Part shown: one piece after another, positions 16,830-26,221 of the stretch
How positions within the stretch are numbered: position 1 is the stretch's first letter
How the letters are laid out: each line of letters opens with the position of its first letter
Assembly (NCBI RefSeq): GCF_020905345.1
Contig: NZ_JAJJMO010000001.1
Span: 3,038,001 to 3,102,000 of the forward strand
DNA from: Flavobacterium pisciphilum
Lineage (GTDB): Bacteria > Bacteroidota > Bacteroidia > Flavobacteriales > Flavobacteriaceae
Length of the DNA: 64,000 nt
Direction of reading: 5' to 3'
The notes under the pieces: model-generated
Database searches by the model: none
Told to the model about the DNA's origin: nothing
What the model saw: only the letters and a program-made list of their open reading frames with translations
Program-made: the position numbers and the translations under genes

Positions 16830-17828
16830 TTAACTAATTGCTTTTTTTAATTTTTTAAAGAATACTTCTTCTCTATTGGCAATGTCCAAAAGTTGGTCGG
16901 CAATAGTATTGTAAGCATCATTTTTGGCACTTCGGTTTTTGTAAATCCTTGAAGCTTCTACTGCAAAATCGCGCCATGAGTCTCCAATTTGTGTCATCTC
17001 TTTCGAAAGGATTTTTAAATCTTCATTGTTCAAAATAATAGCAGCTTCTTGTAAAAAGGCAGCATATATAAAACGGAAGCCTCCACCACCAGTACCTATT
17101 TCTTCTTGCATTCTAACCATTTGAGCCAAATAATGATTGGCTTTTTTGGTTCCGTGCTGTAGCGGCCATTTTCGTATTTTTCTCGAAACCAATTTTATTC
17201 CTTTAACACCAATGATTGGCATAGGAGCAAGCATATCGCGACAAGTATTTTTTATTCCTTTGATAATTGCACTTTTTAAATCGATAGTATCAGGAATATG
17301 AATAGGGTAGTACATTTGTCCTTTTGGAGCAAAAGCACCTTTGGCAAAACGGACTTTGTCTAATTCATCATGTGTAAGCGTTGTAACGGTTTCCATTACT
17401 GGATCGCTAATAAGGTAATCAGTATCTGTTTTTCCGTAAACGACCAAGTTGTGTGCGTTGAAATGAAAGCGATATTCATCAGGAAAATAACTTAAATTAT
17501 AAACACCAACTTGTAATCCTGTTGGGATATTATTTTTTAGATTTTCATCTAAAGCTTGGTTTGCTTTGGATACAGATGAAAACTTCTGTCTTTTTATTTT
17601 TAAATGCAATCTATTGGCAACTCTTCTGAATATCTGACCCGGTAGGGTTCTGTAGCTTATTGCTGGTGCATAATTAACTTTTATAAAAGGCAAATACACG
17701 AAAAAAAGACCAGAGCCAATACCAAATACCATAGGCTCACTTAGGTTTAAGCCATTGTTTTTTAGCAAATTTGAGGCTACTCCATTTTCGCAATGTGCCG
17801 ATTGATGATGTGTAAAAGTAGTTTGCAT
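16830..17828 (-). CDS. BtrH N-terminal domain / DUF4872-like protein
   Basis: A 332-aa protein whose N-terminus has the BtrH pattern: THHQSAHCENGVASNLL with a candidate nucleophile Cys13, then a glycine-rich FGIGSGLFFVY. BtrH from butirosin biosynthesis transfers an acyl chain from an ACP onto its acceptor. By analogy this protein could esterify or transfer the polyene chain, for instance joining it to the dialkylresorcinol, but that step has other candidates in the locus. The stop of the upstream gene overlaps its start codon. Domain call fairly sure; role inferred. Confidence 0.7.
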   Translation of the reverse strand: MQTTFTHHQSAHCENGVASNLLKNNGLNLSEPMVFGIGSGLFFVYLPFIKVNYAPAISYRTLPGQIFRRVANRLHLKIKRQKFSSVSKANQALDENLKNNIPTGLQVGVYNLSYFPDEYRFHFNAHNLVVYGKTDTDYLISDPVMETVTTLTHDELDKVRFAKGAFAPKGQMYYPIHIPDTIDLKSAIIKGIKNTCRDMLAPMPIIGVKGIKLVSRKIRKWPLQHGTKKANHYLAQMVRMQEEIGTGGGGFRFIYAAFLQEAAIILNNEDLKILSKEMTQIGDSWRDFAVEASRIYKNRSAKNDAYNTIADQLLDIANREEVFFKKLKKAIS

Positions 17829-18232
17829 TAATCTGTTTTAAAATTTTTTAATTCGGATACTGATATCGAAAAAGCATCAGCATATTTTTGTAACATTTTG
17901 TCATTTAATTTTGCAAATATAGATGGTTTAAAATGTCTTTTTACACGCCATTTCCAGATACCTACATAATTAGAAAGAATAAGGAGATCCATTCGGTTCA
18001 ATTCCATAAAATAACAAATAGGACTTACTTCGCCATTTTTCACTTGCAATTTTGCATCAGCGATACGCTCATTTATCTCATCAATAGAATTAGAAAGCGC
18101 AATAGTTTTAGGCTCCCAACCTGTACTTAAAGCGGTAGTATAATTCCCGTTCTCGTCGGTTGCATATACTAACTCCTTCATGTTATTTTTGGTTAGATTC
18201 CCTTGGTCTTGTGGTACTTTTTCTTTTTCCAT
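17828..18232 (-). CDS. Conserved-looking cytoplasmic protein of the pigment locus (134 aa)
   Basis: I do not recognise a named family. The protein has an acidic N-terminus with TDENGNYTTALSTGW, a helical middle and a C-terminus resembling a small helix-turn-helix (KYADAFSISVSELKNF). There is no signal peptide. I chose the ATG at 18232 because the longer frame would begin at a TTG at 18256. It is tightly coupled to the BtrH-like gene. It could be a structural subunit or regulator; no function is claimed. Confidence 0.6.
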   Translation of the reverse strand: MEKEKVPQDQGNLTKNNMKELVYATDENGNYTTALSTGWEPKTIALSNSIDEINERIADAKLQVKNGEVSPICYFMELNRMDLLILSNYVGIWKWRVKRHFKPSIFAKLNDKMLQKYADAFSISVSELKNFKTD

Positions 18233-18242
18233 ATTGTCTATA

Positions 18243-18316
18243 CTATGATATTCCAAACATTAAAGTTACGATTGTAAGTGCAAGAATTATTAAAATTCCT
18301 AAATTCGTTAAAGCTA
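18243..18316 (-). other. Possible -1 frameshift extension of the small membrane protein
   Basis: The small membrane protein gene ends in two runs of seven A separated by one G (coding strand), directly before its TAG. A -1 slip on the second A7 would avoid the stop and add about 24 residues, mostly hydrophobic (IALTNLGILIILALTIV and onward), ending at 18243. That would be a third membrane helix. Without slippage this frame has no ATG upstream. It could also be a remnant of a separate tiny membrane protein. Confidence 0.35.
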
Positions 18317-18559
18317 TTTTTTTCTTTTTTTAATGAACAAATAGATCATTTCAATCAATATCCCAATACAATAAAGTTGAATAATGACAAATTCTAAAAT
18401 GAATAATCCTAAAGCTCCATCAACATGACGATGTGTATCTCCTTCACAATATTTATGAGGGTCATATGAAAAATACCAAAACAGGTAAACGATTCCTAGT
18501 AATAGCAATAAAATGGCTATTCGTTTTAAAATATAAAAGAATATCTTTTTAGAATCCAT
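18314..18559 (-). CDS. Small membrane protein of the pigment locus (81 aa)
   Basis: A two-helix membrane protein: hydrophobic segments at about residues 9-28 (ILKRIAILLLLLGIVYLFWY) and 49-72, joined by a loop with Cys and three His (HKYCEGDTHRHVDGA), and a Lys-rich cytoplasmic tail. I chose the ATG at 18559 because the longer frame would overlap the dehydratase gene. It sits 7 bp after that gene. No family is recognised. The His/Cys loop could bind a metal, which is speculation. Confidence 0.6.
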   Translation of the reverse strand: MDSKKIFFYILKRIAILLLLLGIVYLFWYFSYDPHKYCEGDTHRHVDGALGLFILEFVIIQLYCIGILIEMIYLFIKKRKK

Positions 18560-18566
18560 GTTTAAA

Positions 18567-19025
18567 TTATTGCATGATTGGATTTGTTTTTTGAATGAAT
18601 AAATTGATCTCACATTCTAAAAGTTGTGTTTCTTCATGAAAGCTTTCACAACTCATGGTGCATAATGTATAATCGTCTCCAGCAAATTTTGAAACTAAAG
18701 TAGCTCGTGTAATTATAGAATTGTTCACTTTTGGCAATTCGTATATTTTGAGATTTTTTAGCGTACTGATAAAACCAATAACTCTTGTGTTTTTTTCTCC
18801 ATCTGGATTGGCAAAATATTTTTGTGCTACAATAGATGAACAGGTTTGTGCTACATTTTCAATTAATCCAGCTTCAATGAAGGTGTTTTTGTCAACAAAA
18901 ATATTGTCTTCTTTTATTAAAAAAGTAGTTTCGACACTTTGTGCATCTATTGTAAGTATCAAATCAACCATAAGCATAGGCTCACGATGTGGAAGATAAT
19001 TTCGAATGTCTACTAAAGTGTCCAT
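18567..19025 (-). CDS. Hotdog-fold 3-hydroxyacyl-ACP dehydratase-like protein
   Basis: A 152-aa hotdog protein resembling FabZ/ApeI-type dehydratases: LPHREPMLMVDLI near the N-terminus, with the His expected in the active site, and EAGLIENVAQTCSSI in the central helix with the catalytic acid. It would dehydrate 3-hydroxyacyl-ACP to give the conjugated double bonds of the polyene. It follows a second hotdog protein by 9 bp; the two may form a heteromer, as in other aryl polyene systems. Confidence 0.82.
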   Translation of the reverse strand: MDTLVDIRNYLPHREPMLMVDLILTIDAQSVETTFLIKEDNIFVDKNTFIEAGLIENVAQTCSSIVAQKYFANPDGEKNTRVIGFISTLKNLKIYELPKVNNSIITRATLVSKFAGDDYTLCTMSCESFHEETQLLECEINLFIQKTNPIMQ

Positions 19026-19034
19026 CTAAATATG

Positions 19035-19463
19035 TTATTTGGCCAATACGGTCTTCATTTGACCGTTGGCAATTTCTTCATTATTTAATGTCGTGACAAT
19101 ATCTACTAGGGTTATCCCTGCAAATTCTTGTATAATTGTTATTGTTGATCGAATTTCATCATCAACATTTGGTAGTTTTTTTATATCAATTTGTTTAATA
19201 GAGCCAATGTAGCCTGTAGGTGCTTTCTCTTGCTTTAAGAAAAAAGCATATCCAGTATGTAATGCTACAGATTGCGCCATATGTTCTATTAATCCAGCTT
19301 CTAAAAAAACACCATTTTCTGAAAAAATATTATCGCTTTGAATTTTTAAACCTGATATTAAGGATGTTTCATCAAATGAAAACATCTTATCTACCATTAC
19401 AAAAGGGAACTTTTGTGGTAATAAATTCTCAACTGTTTCTTTATCTAGTATAGGTTTTTCCAT
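19035..19463 (-). CDS. Hotdog-fold dehydratase-like protein (second subunit)
   Basis: A 142-aa hotdog protein with LPQKFPFVMVDKM at the N-terminus and EAGLIEHMAQSVALHTGY in the helix. The FabZ His (HR.P) is replaced by Lys-Phe, so it may be a structural partner or have altered chemistry, while the neighbouring gene keeps the His. Its start lies 3 bp after the darB stop, so it is co-transcribed with the dialkylresorcinol genes. Confidence 0.78.
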   Translation of the reverse strand: MEKPILDKETVENLLPQKFPFVMVDKMFSFDETSLISGLKIQSDNIFSENGVFLEAGLIEHMAQSVALHTGYAFFLKQEKAPTGYIGSIKQIDIKKLPNVDDEIRSTITIIQEFAGITLVDIVTTLNNEEIANGQMKTVLAK

Positions 19464-19466
19464 AAT

Positions 19467-20600
19467 TTAGGAAACCGTTAGATAGGCATATGCAAAAGAG
19501 AATCGACCACTTTCAGGAACTGATAATAGGATGCGATCTCCAACTTTTAATTTTCCTGAATTCATTAATTCTTCAACAGCAAGATATATAGATGCAGAAC
19601 CTACGTTTCCAACACGGGCAAGATTCATGAACCATTTTTCATCGGCTATTCCAACATTATTTTCTTCTAGGTTTTTCTTTAAACCTTCAACAAAAAAGTG
19701 TGAAGAAACGTGTGGTAAGAAATAATCGATTTGGTCAGCAGTAATACCATTTTTTGCCATTGCTGCACTCATACTTTCTGCGCCTTTTGATAGAATAAAT
19801 TCATCCAATAATTTCACATCTTGTTTGATAGAAAATATGGATTGATTTAGCCATTCTTCTGGAGAGTAATCACTCCAAGGTTTTATTTCTCCTGTTTCTA
19901 ATTTATCTCCTCCAGCATACATGCATGTTTCTAATTCATACGCATACGAAAAAGCTTCCATCCATTCTATTTTTAAGGAGATAGGGCCTCTTGGTTTGTT
20001 CTCTAATAAAAAAGCACCTGAACCATCAGATAGCATCCATCTTAAAAAATCTTTTTTGAAAGCTATTATTGGAAGCTCTTCTAAATTTTTTAGATTAGTA
20101 ACTTCTGGACTATATTTTTGTGATAAGAACCAAGATGAAACTTTCTCTGATCCTGTACAAACTGCATTTTTTGAGTTTCCTGATTTAATTGAAAGAAATC
20201 CATATTTTAAGGAATTCATTCCTGCACAACAAACTCCTGATGATGAGTTTAATTCAACAGATTTGTTTTTCAATAATCCATGTACCATAGCAGCATGGGA
20301 CGGTAAGAAAGCATCTGGAGTTGAGGTTCCACATGAAAGTACCTCCATATCTTGTGGAGTGAAATCTTCATCGAATAATTTTACAATAGCATTTTTGGTT
20401 AGCTCAGCATTATTATGTGTACTTTTTCCTTTTTTATCAATCGCATAATAACGACTTACAATTTTGTTATTCCGCAAAATTATTCGTCTCGCTTTAGAAA
20501 CAGTATCATTGATAAGGCCCAAATAGCTTTCCATTTCATCATTGGTGACAGCTTCATTTGGTAAAAATTTTGCGGCTTTTGTAATATATACTTCAAACAT
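19467..20600 (-). CDS. darB: DarB-type ketosynthase III for dialkylresorcinol formation
   Basis: A 377-aa KAS III-like enzyme: active-site Cys near residue 125 in GVCCAGMNSL, His in FLPHVSSHFF, and the Asn loop LARVGNVGSASIY. It matches DarB, which condenses two beta-ketoacyl units to the cyclic precursor of dialkylresorcinols. It directly follows darA (11 bp), the conserved arrangement. The dialkylresorcinol is the alcohol part of flexirubins. Confidence 0.88.
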   Translation of the reverse strand: MFEVYITKAAKFLPNEAVTNDEMESYLGLINDTVSKARRIILRNNKIVSRYYAIDKKGKSTHNNAELTKNAIVKLFDEDFTPQDMEVLSCGTSTPDAFLPSHAAMVHGLLKNKSVELNSSSGVCCAGMNSLKYGFLSIKSGNSKNAVCTGSEKVSSWFLSQKYSPEVTNLKNLEELPIIAFKKDFLRWMLSDGSGAFLLENKPRGPISLKIEWMEAFSYAYELETCMYAGGDKLETGEIKPWSDYSPEEWLNQSIFSIKQDVKLLDEFILSKGAESMSAAMAKNGITADQIDYFLPHVSSHFFVEGLKKNLEENNVGIADEKWFMNLARVGNVGSASIYLAVEELMNSGKLKVGDRILLSVPESGRFSFAYAYLTVS

Positions 20601-20611
20601 AAATATGGGGG

Positions 20612-21514
20612 CTAAACTCCTTGGTAATACTGAGTTTCTTTTTTTATTTTGTTTACTTTAATGGGATATGTAATAATGTGCAATATATACACTATTGGGG
20701 ATATTAACCAAATCGCAAGGAATAAATAAACATTAAATAGCTTAAGAAGTACTTTTCTATTTTTGTTATTTCTCGAGATTAATCCAGACCATTTGGTAAA
20801 AATCTTGTTAGCCGTTTTATCTACTGTTACTAAATAAGAACTAATGCGAACAGCTGAATTTGCAATTAGTTTGGGTTGCAGGTCTTTTAAATTGTTTTCC
20901 TTTAAATTTGATGCAATAATATCTCCAAATTTTGAAGATTCCTGAATGTCTTTTTCTGAAACTCCTGGTAAAGGAAAAATGCCTAAATACTTTTTTTTAA
21001 CTCCAGAGAACATCCATTCTACAATCGTAATTACACTAATTAAGTTACCAACACGATCTACTAAAGCTACATTTCCAACTAGATTTGCATTGGCTTCTTT
21101 TAGTAAAACTTTAATTTTTTCTTGAGCCATAATCCACATATTTCGAGAACCACTAATGGTTACAACAGGAGTGTTGTTTAATATCTTGTGTGCTTCTGGA
21201 CTTTTTAAAAATGAATTAATAGGAATGGAAGGGGATAAATACCAAACTTGATAATGCAATAGAACTAAGTCAAATTTTGTATTTACAACTTCTTCAGGAA
21301 TTGGTTTTAATGCCGTTGGAATTTGCATAAATGATTCTGGGAAAGCATCAAAAAATGAGTTTTTATCCCAAGGAAACGGAAATGGCTTTTCTAATTCTAT
21401 TTCGTAAAACGTTACTTTAAACTCATCAGAATTCAAGAAAGGTTTAGCAATCTTTCGAGCTATACTTTCGAGTTGTCCTGATTGGGAGTAATAAATAAAA
21501 AGAACATTTTTCAT
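20612..21514 (-). CDS. darA: DarA dialkylresorcinol condensing/aromatising enzyme
   Basis: A 300-aa protein with a flavodoxin-like N-terminal fold (FIYYSQSGQLESIARKIA) and a C-terminal hydrophobic segment (about 262-285). This is the pattern of proteins annotated as DarA, which act with DarB to give the aromatic resorcinol ring. It is the first gene of a sub-operon after a 293-bp spacer that contains a -7 box. The flavin-binding loop suggests a role in aromatisation, by inference. Confidence 0.86.
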   Translation of the reverse strand: MKNVLFIYYSQSGQLESIARKIAKPFLNSDEFKVTFYEIELEKPFPFPWDKNSFFDAFPESFMQIPTALKPIPEEVVNTKFDLVLLHYQVWYLSPSIPINSFLKSPEAHKILNNTPVVTISGSRNMWIMAQEKIKVLLKEANANLVGNVALVDRVGNLISVITIVEWMFSGVKKKYLGIFPLPGVSEKDIQESSKFGDIIASNLKENNLKDLQPKLIANSAVRISSYLVTVDKTANKIFTKWSGLISRNNKNRKVLLKLFNVYLFLAIWLISPIVYILHIITYPIKVNKIKKETQYYQGV

Positions 21515-21550
21515 TTTGTTCGTGGTTTTGGTTTTTGGTTTGGTTTAGGG

Positions 21551-21558
21551 CAAAAGTA
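21551..21558 (-). promoter_or_regulatory. Candidate promoter -7 box for darA and downstream genes
   Basis: TACTTTTG (minus strand) matches TAnnTTTG and lies 37 bp upstream of the darA start. The -33 region shows no clear TTG, so it may be weak or need an activator. The 293-bp spacer 21515-21807 holds nothing else I can support; a frame through 21444-21662 lacks coding character. Confidence 0.45.
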
Positions 21559-21807
21559 ATTAATTTTATGAAACGATTTCTTGGATTTTGTCTGTTCGGT
21601 TTATGCGAATGGAATCTAGTAAATTGAATCTTTCTCAGGGTCATAAATGCATATTTCTTCAATTTTAACTCTAATCAGATGTACAATTGAAGATTAATTA
21701 GGGGACTATTTCTAAACGAATTATGATAATGTAAAACTCTTTCATACTTTGATAAACGAATCATCAAAAATATACAAGAAGTTCTATGAAACTACAATTG
21801 AGTGGTT

Positions 21808-22695
21808 TTATTTTTTGTTTTTAAGTTGATTCCAAAAATCAAAATAATTAAACCATTGTAGCGGATATTTTTTGAGCATAGATTCAACGTTTTCGATATA
21901 GGCGCTTAATAGCCCTTTTTCATCACGATGTTTTACAATAGCTTCACGGGCATATAAATGATAATGGAGGTTTGGCTCTTTCATTACATAAACAAAAACC
22001 ACAGGAACTTTTAATCGAGAAGCAATTAAAAAAGGTCCAGCAGGGAAATTAGCTTCTTCGCCCAATAATTTATCAGACAATGATTTTGTGCCTTCAAAGT
22101 AACGATCACCAGTAAAACATATCAGTTCATTTCTGCCTAGGGCAGCATTGATTTCGAAGATATGCGATAAGTCGTCTTTTATAATTATAAACTTGACAGT
22201 TGGTTTTTGGGTAACGCTCTCTAAATATTTTTTTATATTAGAATGCTCCAAGTCGGTAGTAACCAAATTGATTTGGAAATTAATGTCGATTTCTCCAAAG
22301 AAATGTTCAGCAATTTCAAAATTCCCAATATGAGCACTAATTAAAACACCTCCTTTTTTTTCGGCAAGTAGTCTCTTTAGTGTTTCAATACCATCAAATT
22401 CATAGGTAAATTGATCTCTCATTCCAGCAGAAATGGAGACTTTATCAATTATGGTTTGTCCAAAAACATAGTAGCTTTTGAAAACCATTCTCTTAGATTT
22501 AAAATAAGAATACCCTAGTCTTTTATTAAAGTAATAAAAGATAGCTTGGTTGCTTTTTTTGAGAAAAAGAAAATAATAAGAGGCAACAAAGTACAAAAGG
22601 AAATAGGCAGATTTAACCCCCGCTTTTTGTATTAAAAAAACGAATATTTTATAGCCTAAAACGGTACCTTTTGATTTACCATCCCATTCACTCAT
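21808..22695 (-). CDS. LpxL/HtrB-family acyltransferase of the pigment locus
   Basis: A 295-aa protein of the lipid A acyltransferase family with the catalytic HxxxxE motif HIGNFE (in VLISAHIGNFEIAEHFF) and a hydrophobic N-terminal region. These enzymes transfer acyl chains from ACP to a hydroxyl at the inner membrane. Next to an ACP and a ketosynthase, it is a good candidate for the ester bond between the aryl polyene acid and the dialkylresorcinol. Its start overlaps the stop of the ACP gene by 1 bp. Confidence 0.85.
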   Translation of the reverse strand: MSEWDGKSKGTVLGYKIFVFLIQKAGVKSAYFLLYFVASYYFLFLKKSNQAIFYYFNKRLGYSYFKSKRMVFKSYYVFGQTIIDKVSISAGMRDQFTYEFDGIETLKRLLAEKKGGVLISAHIGNFEIAEHFFGEIDINFQINLVTTDLEHSNIKKYLESVTQKPTVKFIIIKDDLSHIFEINAALGRNELICFTGDRYFEGTKSLSDKLLGEEANFPAGPFLIASRLKVPVVFVYVMKEPNLHYHLYAREAIVKHRDEKGLLSAYIENVESMLKKYPLQWFNYFDFWNQLKNKK

Positions 22696-22949
22696 TAAGC
22701 AGTTTTAGCTTTTAGTTTTGTCTCGATAAGGTCATAAAAGTTTTGAAAAGTAGCAATGCCAACAAAATCAACTTCAACTAATTTTACGCCAAAATTTGAT
22801 TCTATAGATACTACTAAATCTACATAGTCTAAACTATCTAGTCCTAGAGTGTCTTTTAAATTAGCGTTTGGTTCAATATCGTCATTATCAACTTCAAATT
22901 CATCAACCAAAAAACCATTAATCTTTTCTATTATGTCTTGCTTATTCAT
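22695..22949 (-). CDS. Acyl carrier protein (pigment locus, ACP 2)
   Basis: An 84-aa acyl carrier protein with attachment Ser39 in LGLDSLDYVDLVV. Being next to the ketosynthase (4 bp) and the acyltransferase, it may carry the starter coumaroyl group or the finished chain. Distinct from ACP 1 of the cluster. Confidence 0.9.
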   Translation of the reverse strand: MNKQDIIEKINGFLVDEFEVDNDDIEPNANLKDTLGLDSLDYVDLVVSIESNFGVKLVEVDFVGIATFQNFYDLIETKLKAKTA

Positions 22950-22953
22950 TATT

Positions 22954-24177
22954 CTATTTAAACTTTTTAACTACCAATGCAGAATTTGTTCCTCCAAACC
23001 CGAAGGAATTGGACAAAAATATATCAATTTTTCTATTTAACGTAGTTTTAACTAAATTTAATTTAGTAGCAGCTTCATCTGGGGTTTCTAAATTTATGTT
23101 TGGCGCTATAAAATCATTTTGCATCATTAGTATAGAATAAATAACCTCGCTTGCTCCTGCCATCCAGCATTCATGCCCAGTCATTGATTTTGTAGAACTT
23201 ACATAAGGATTGCTTTTTCCAAAGATTTCGAAGATAGCTTTAGCCTCATTTTCATCACCAACAGGAGTAGAGGTGGCATGTGCATTTATGTAGTCTATGT
23301 CTGATGCATTTAATTTTGCATCATCAAGAGCTCTTTGCATTGCTATAGCTGGTCCTTCAACATTTGGAGTCGAAATATGTCCTCCATTTGATGAAAATCC
23401 ATAACCACCAACTTCTGCAATTATAGTAGCTCCACGTTTTATAGCTGATTCATAACTTTCCAGAATTAAAGTTGCTCCTCCGCCACTAGGAACTAAACCA
23501 TCTCGACCAGAGTCAAAAGGTCTAGATGCTTTGGTAGGATCACCATCTCCAGTAGCAAAAACACCTAAACCATCAAAGCTGCTCATAGCATATTTGTTGA
23601 TTTCTTGTGCTCCACCACAAATTACAGTATCTTGAAATCCGCTTTTTATTAAAAAATAAGCGAGACCTATAGCATGTGAACCACTTGCACAAGCAGCACT
23701 TATAGTTAGATTAATACCTCTTAACTTAAATATTGTTGAAAGGTTCATTGTAACAGTTGAGTTCATGGACTTAAAAATTGCTCCTGAACCAATTAGGGCA
23801 GTATCCTTTTTTTCTCTAATAATGTCGGTTGCATCAATAATAGCTTTTGAAACGCTATCGTTACCATACATAATTCCCACTTCGTTGTCGTCAAAAAAAG
23901 AATCGTCTATTCCTGCATTTTTCAATGCTTCGATAGTAGCCATATAAGCATATTCAGTTTCTTCACCGATGCTCATACGTTGTCTTCGGGTTAATAAGCT
24001 TTTAAGATCTGGTCTTGGTACCATGCCTGTTAAGGCCGATTGAAAACCAAATTCTTTTCTCTCTGCATCAAATTGTATTCCTGATTTTCCGTTATACAGG
24101 GACTCTTTTACTTCATCTAATGAAGTTCCGATACAGGAGTAAATTCCCATTCCTGTAATTACAACTCTCCTATTCAT
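22954..24177 (-). CDS. Beta-ketoacyl-ACP synthase I/II type (pigment locus)
   Basis: A 407-aa enzyme with triad C163 (SAACASGSHAIG), H300 (INAHATSTPVGD) and H335 (SMTGHECW). It is closest in pattern to FabB/FabF. It lies between the ketoreductase (20 bp) and ACP 2 (4 bp), giving a compact reductase-synthase-ACP set that can elongate a coumaroyl starter. Confidence 0.9.
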   Translation of the reverse strand: MNRRVVITGMGIYSCIGTSLDEVKESLYNGKSGIQFDAERKEFGFQSALTGMVPRPDLKSLLTRRQRMSIGEETEYAYMATIEALKNAGIDDSFFDDNEVGIMYGNDSVSKAIIDATDIIREKKDTALIGSGAIFKSMNSTVTMNLSTIFKLRGINLTISAACASGSHAIGLAYFLIKSGFQDTVICGGAQEINKYAMSSFDGLGVFATGDGDPTKASRPFDSGRDGLVPSGGGATLILESYESAIKRGATIIAEVGGYGFSSNGGHISTPNVEGPAIAMQRALDDAKLNASDIDYINAHATSTPVGDENEAKAIFEIFGKSNPYVSSTKSMTGHECWMAGASEVIYSILMMQNDFIAPNINLETPDEAATKLNLVKTTLNRKIDIFLSNSFGFGGTNSALVVKKFK

Positions 24178-24197
24178 CTTCTTTTTATAGTAATTTT

Positions 24198-24929
24198 TTA
24201 AGAATATATACCACCGTTTATGTTTATAACTTCACCAGTTATATAGCTTGATTTATTTGAAATCAAAAAGCTTACCAAATTTGCAACTTCCTCGGCTTCG
24301 CCAAAACGATTAACAGGAATTAATTTTAATAATTCTTTTTCGTCCAGTTGGCTCGTCATATCAGTTCTTATAAATCCGGGTGCAACAGCATTTACGGTAA
24401 TGTTTCTTTTGGCTACTTCTTGTGCCAATGCTTTGGTAGCGGCTACAATAGCCCCTTTTGCAGCAGAATAGTTGGTTTGACCAGGAGTACCTTTTACTCC
24501 TGATACAGAAACCATATTTACAATGCGTCCGTATTTATTACGAAGCATTTTTTGTATAAAAAATTGTGTGACATTAAAAAAACCGCCTACACTTGTGTTC
24601 ATAACACCATTCCAGTCTTCATGTGACATCCACATAAACAAACCGTCTTTTGTAATTCCAGCATTATTTACAATTGCTTCAACGATGGCTTCTGGATTTG
24701 CATCCTGCCATTGGGTTAATACATTTTGAACTTCTTCAAAATTAGAAACATCAAATTGTATAATTTCTGCAGTTGCGCCTAATTTTAATACTTCTTCGAG
24801 TGTTTGTTCAGCAGCAATTTTGTTTGAATGGTAATTAATAAGAATGTGATACTGCGTATCTGCGGCTAATTTTTTACAAATAGCACTCCCAATTCCTCTT
24901 GAACCACCAGTTACTAATGCACATTTCAT
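24198..24929 (-). CDS. 3-oxoacyl-ACP reductase (FabG-like)
   Basis: A 243-aa short-chain dehydrogenase with the NADP-binding GGSRGIG near residue 8, NNAG at 88-91 and the catalytic set Ser141, Tyr154 (NYSAAK) and Lys158. It reduces 3-oxoacyl-ACP before dehydration. No second ketoreductase is seen in the locus, so it probably serves both the polyene and the resorcinol chains. Confidence 0.92.
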   Translation of the reverse strand: MKCALVTGGSRGIGSAICKKLAADTQYHILINYHSNKIAAEQTLEEVLKLGATAEIIQFDVSNFEEVQNVLTQWQDANPEAIVEAIVNNAGITKDGLFMWMSHEDWNGVMNTSVGGFFNVTQFFIQKMLRNKYGRIVNMVSVSGVKGTPGQTNYSAAKGAIVAATKALAQEVAKRNITVNAVAPGFIRTDMTSQLDEKELLKLIPVNRFGEAEEVANLVSFLISNKSSYITGEVININGGIYS

Positions 24930-24964
24930 ATAGGTAAAGTTTGTTTTTTATAAGTCAATATATG

Positions 24965-26182
24965 TTATCGCTTTTTTTTGTTTACCGGTTTTGCAACGGG
25001 TTTCGTTATTGGTTTTGCTTCAGCTTTTGGCTTATCAGCAGCGACTTCATTTATTTCTTTTTTTTCTGTTTTAGAAAATAGCTCTGCATTTTCAAACCAT
25101 TGATTACTTAATACAGTTCCGTCTGGTTTAAGAAATCCCCATTTTCCTTCATTTTTTACTCTTGCAACACCATCAATAAATCCTTTGTCTTGTTTTACAA
25201 ACATTGCTATAATACCATTGGCTGTAATACCATATTGTGTTGGGATTATTAATTTTCCTGTTTCATTGATGAATCCCCAATTCTTTTCTTTTACAGGAGC
25301 CAATCCGTTTGTGCTAAAAACTTCTGCATCGCTATAAGTTGGAGGAATAATGAATTCTGCTTTTGGGTTAATGTATCCCCATTTTGATCCTACACAAACA
25401 GGAGCTAAATTTTTTGAGAACGCTTTTACTTTATCGTAGATAGGCAAAATTGTCCAATTTCCTTTTAGGTCAATGAATCCAATTTTTCCATTTTTCTTAG
25501 CGTAAGTTAAATCGTGAGTGTCAAAATCCCAGATTTTTTCAGCACCATCAACCGGAATAAAATTTCCTGCACTTACTAATCCAAAGGTTTTATCTTTTTT
25601 TGCCCAAGCTGTATTTTTAAAATAATTGCCTATTTCTTCATATGCAGGTTCTATTAATTCCTTACCTGCAGTATTAATAATTCCCCATTTTTTATTGTTC
25701 TCGACTCTTGCAAAACCATTTTCAAAAGGTTTGATAACATCGTATTTTGGATCTAAAACAATTGCCATTTTAGTATTGATTAGTCCAATTTTGTTTCCTT
25801 GCTTTATAAAAGCTACACCATCTCCAAAATCATATAACTTATCCGTAGGAGGGGCAATTTGAGTTTCTCCTTTGGTGTTAATGTAAACCCATTTTTTATC
25901 TTTGGATACAATACAGATACCATCATTAAAATCTTTTGCATTATCAAAAGTTGCAGGAATGACCCATGCTCCTTTAGTATCAATAAATCCCCATTTTCCA
26001 TTTTCTTCTACAGCAGCTAAGCCTTCTGAGAAACTTTTTGCAGTTTTGAATTGTGGTTCGATTTTAAATGATCCATCTTTAGCAAGATATCCAATTTTTC
26101 CGTTTTTCTTAACTAATGCTAGTTCTTGACTATTAATAAATTGAATAAAGAATAGCAATAAAAAAATAAGTGGTTTTTTCAT
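24965..26182 (-). CDS. Secreted WG-repeat protein
   Basis: A 405-aa protein with a signal peptide (first ~19 residues) followed by about ten WG repeats (KWGFID/KIGLIN-type units about 25-45 residues apart) from residue 25 to about 370, then a Lys/Pro/Ala-rich tail. WG repeats have no agreed function and occur widely in Bacteroidota. It lies between the ammonia-lyase and the ketoreductase genes on the same strand, so it is probably made with the pigment enzymes; a periplasmic or cell-surface role is likely. Confidence 0.82.
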   Translation of the reverse strand: MKKPLIFLLLFFIQFINSQELALVKKNGKIGYLAKDGSFKIEPQFKTAKSFSEGLAAVEENGKWGFIDTKGAWVIPATFDNAKDFNDGICIVSKDKKWVYINTKGETQIAPPTDKLYDFGDGVAFIKQGNKIGLINTKMAIVLDPKYDVIKPFENGFARVENNKKWGIINTAGKELIEPAYEEIGNYFKNTAWAKKDKTFGLVSAGNFIPVDGAEKIWDFDTHDLTYAKKNGKIGFIDLKGNWTILPIYDKVKAFSKNLAPVCVGSKWGYINPKAEFIIPPTYSDAEVFSTNGLAPVKEKNWGFINETGKLIIPTQYGITANGIIAMFVKQDKGFIDGVARVKNEGKWGFLKPDGTVLSNQWFENAELFSKTEKKEINEVAADKPKAEAKPITKPVAKPVNKKKR

Positions 26183-26221
26183 GATTTTTAAGATTCAAGA
26201 TTAACAATGTGAAATAAAATA

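Noticed and set aside
21444..21662. 72-aa frame crossing the darA start on the minus strand
   Set aside because: Overlaps darA in another frame; the composition (many Asn, Gln, Lys, Arg) looks like a shadow frame and not a real protein.
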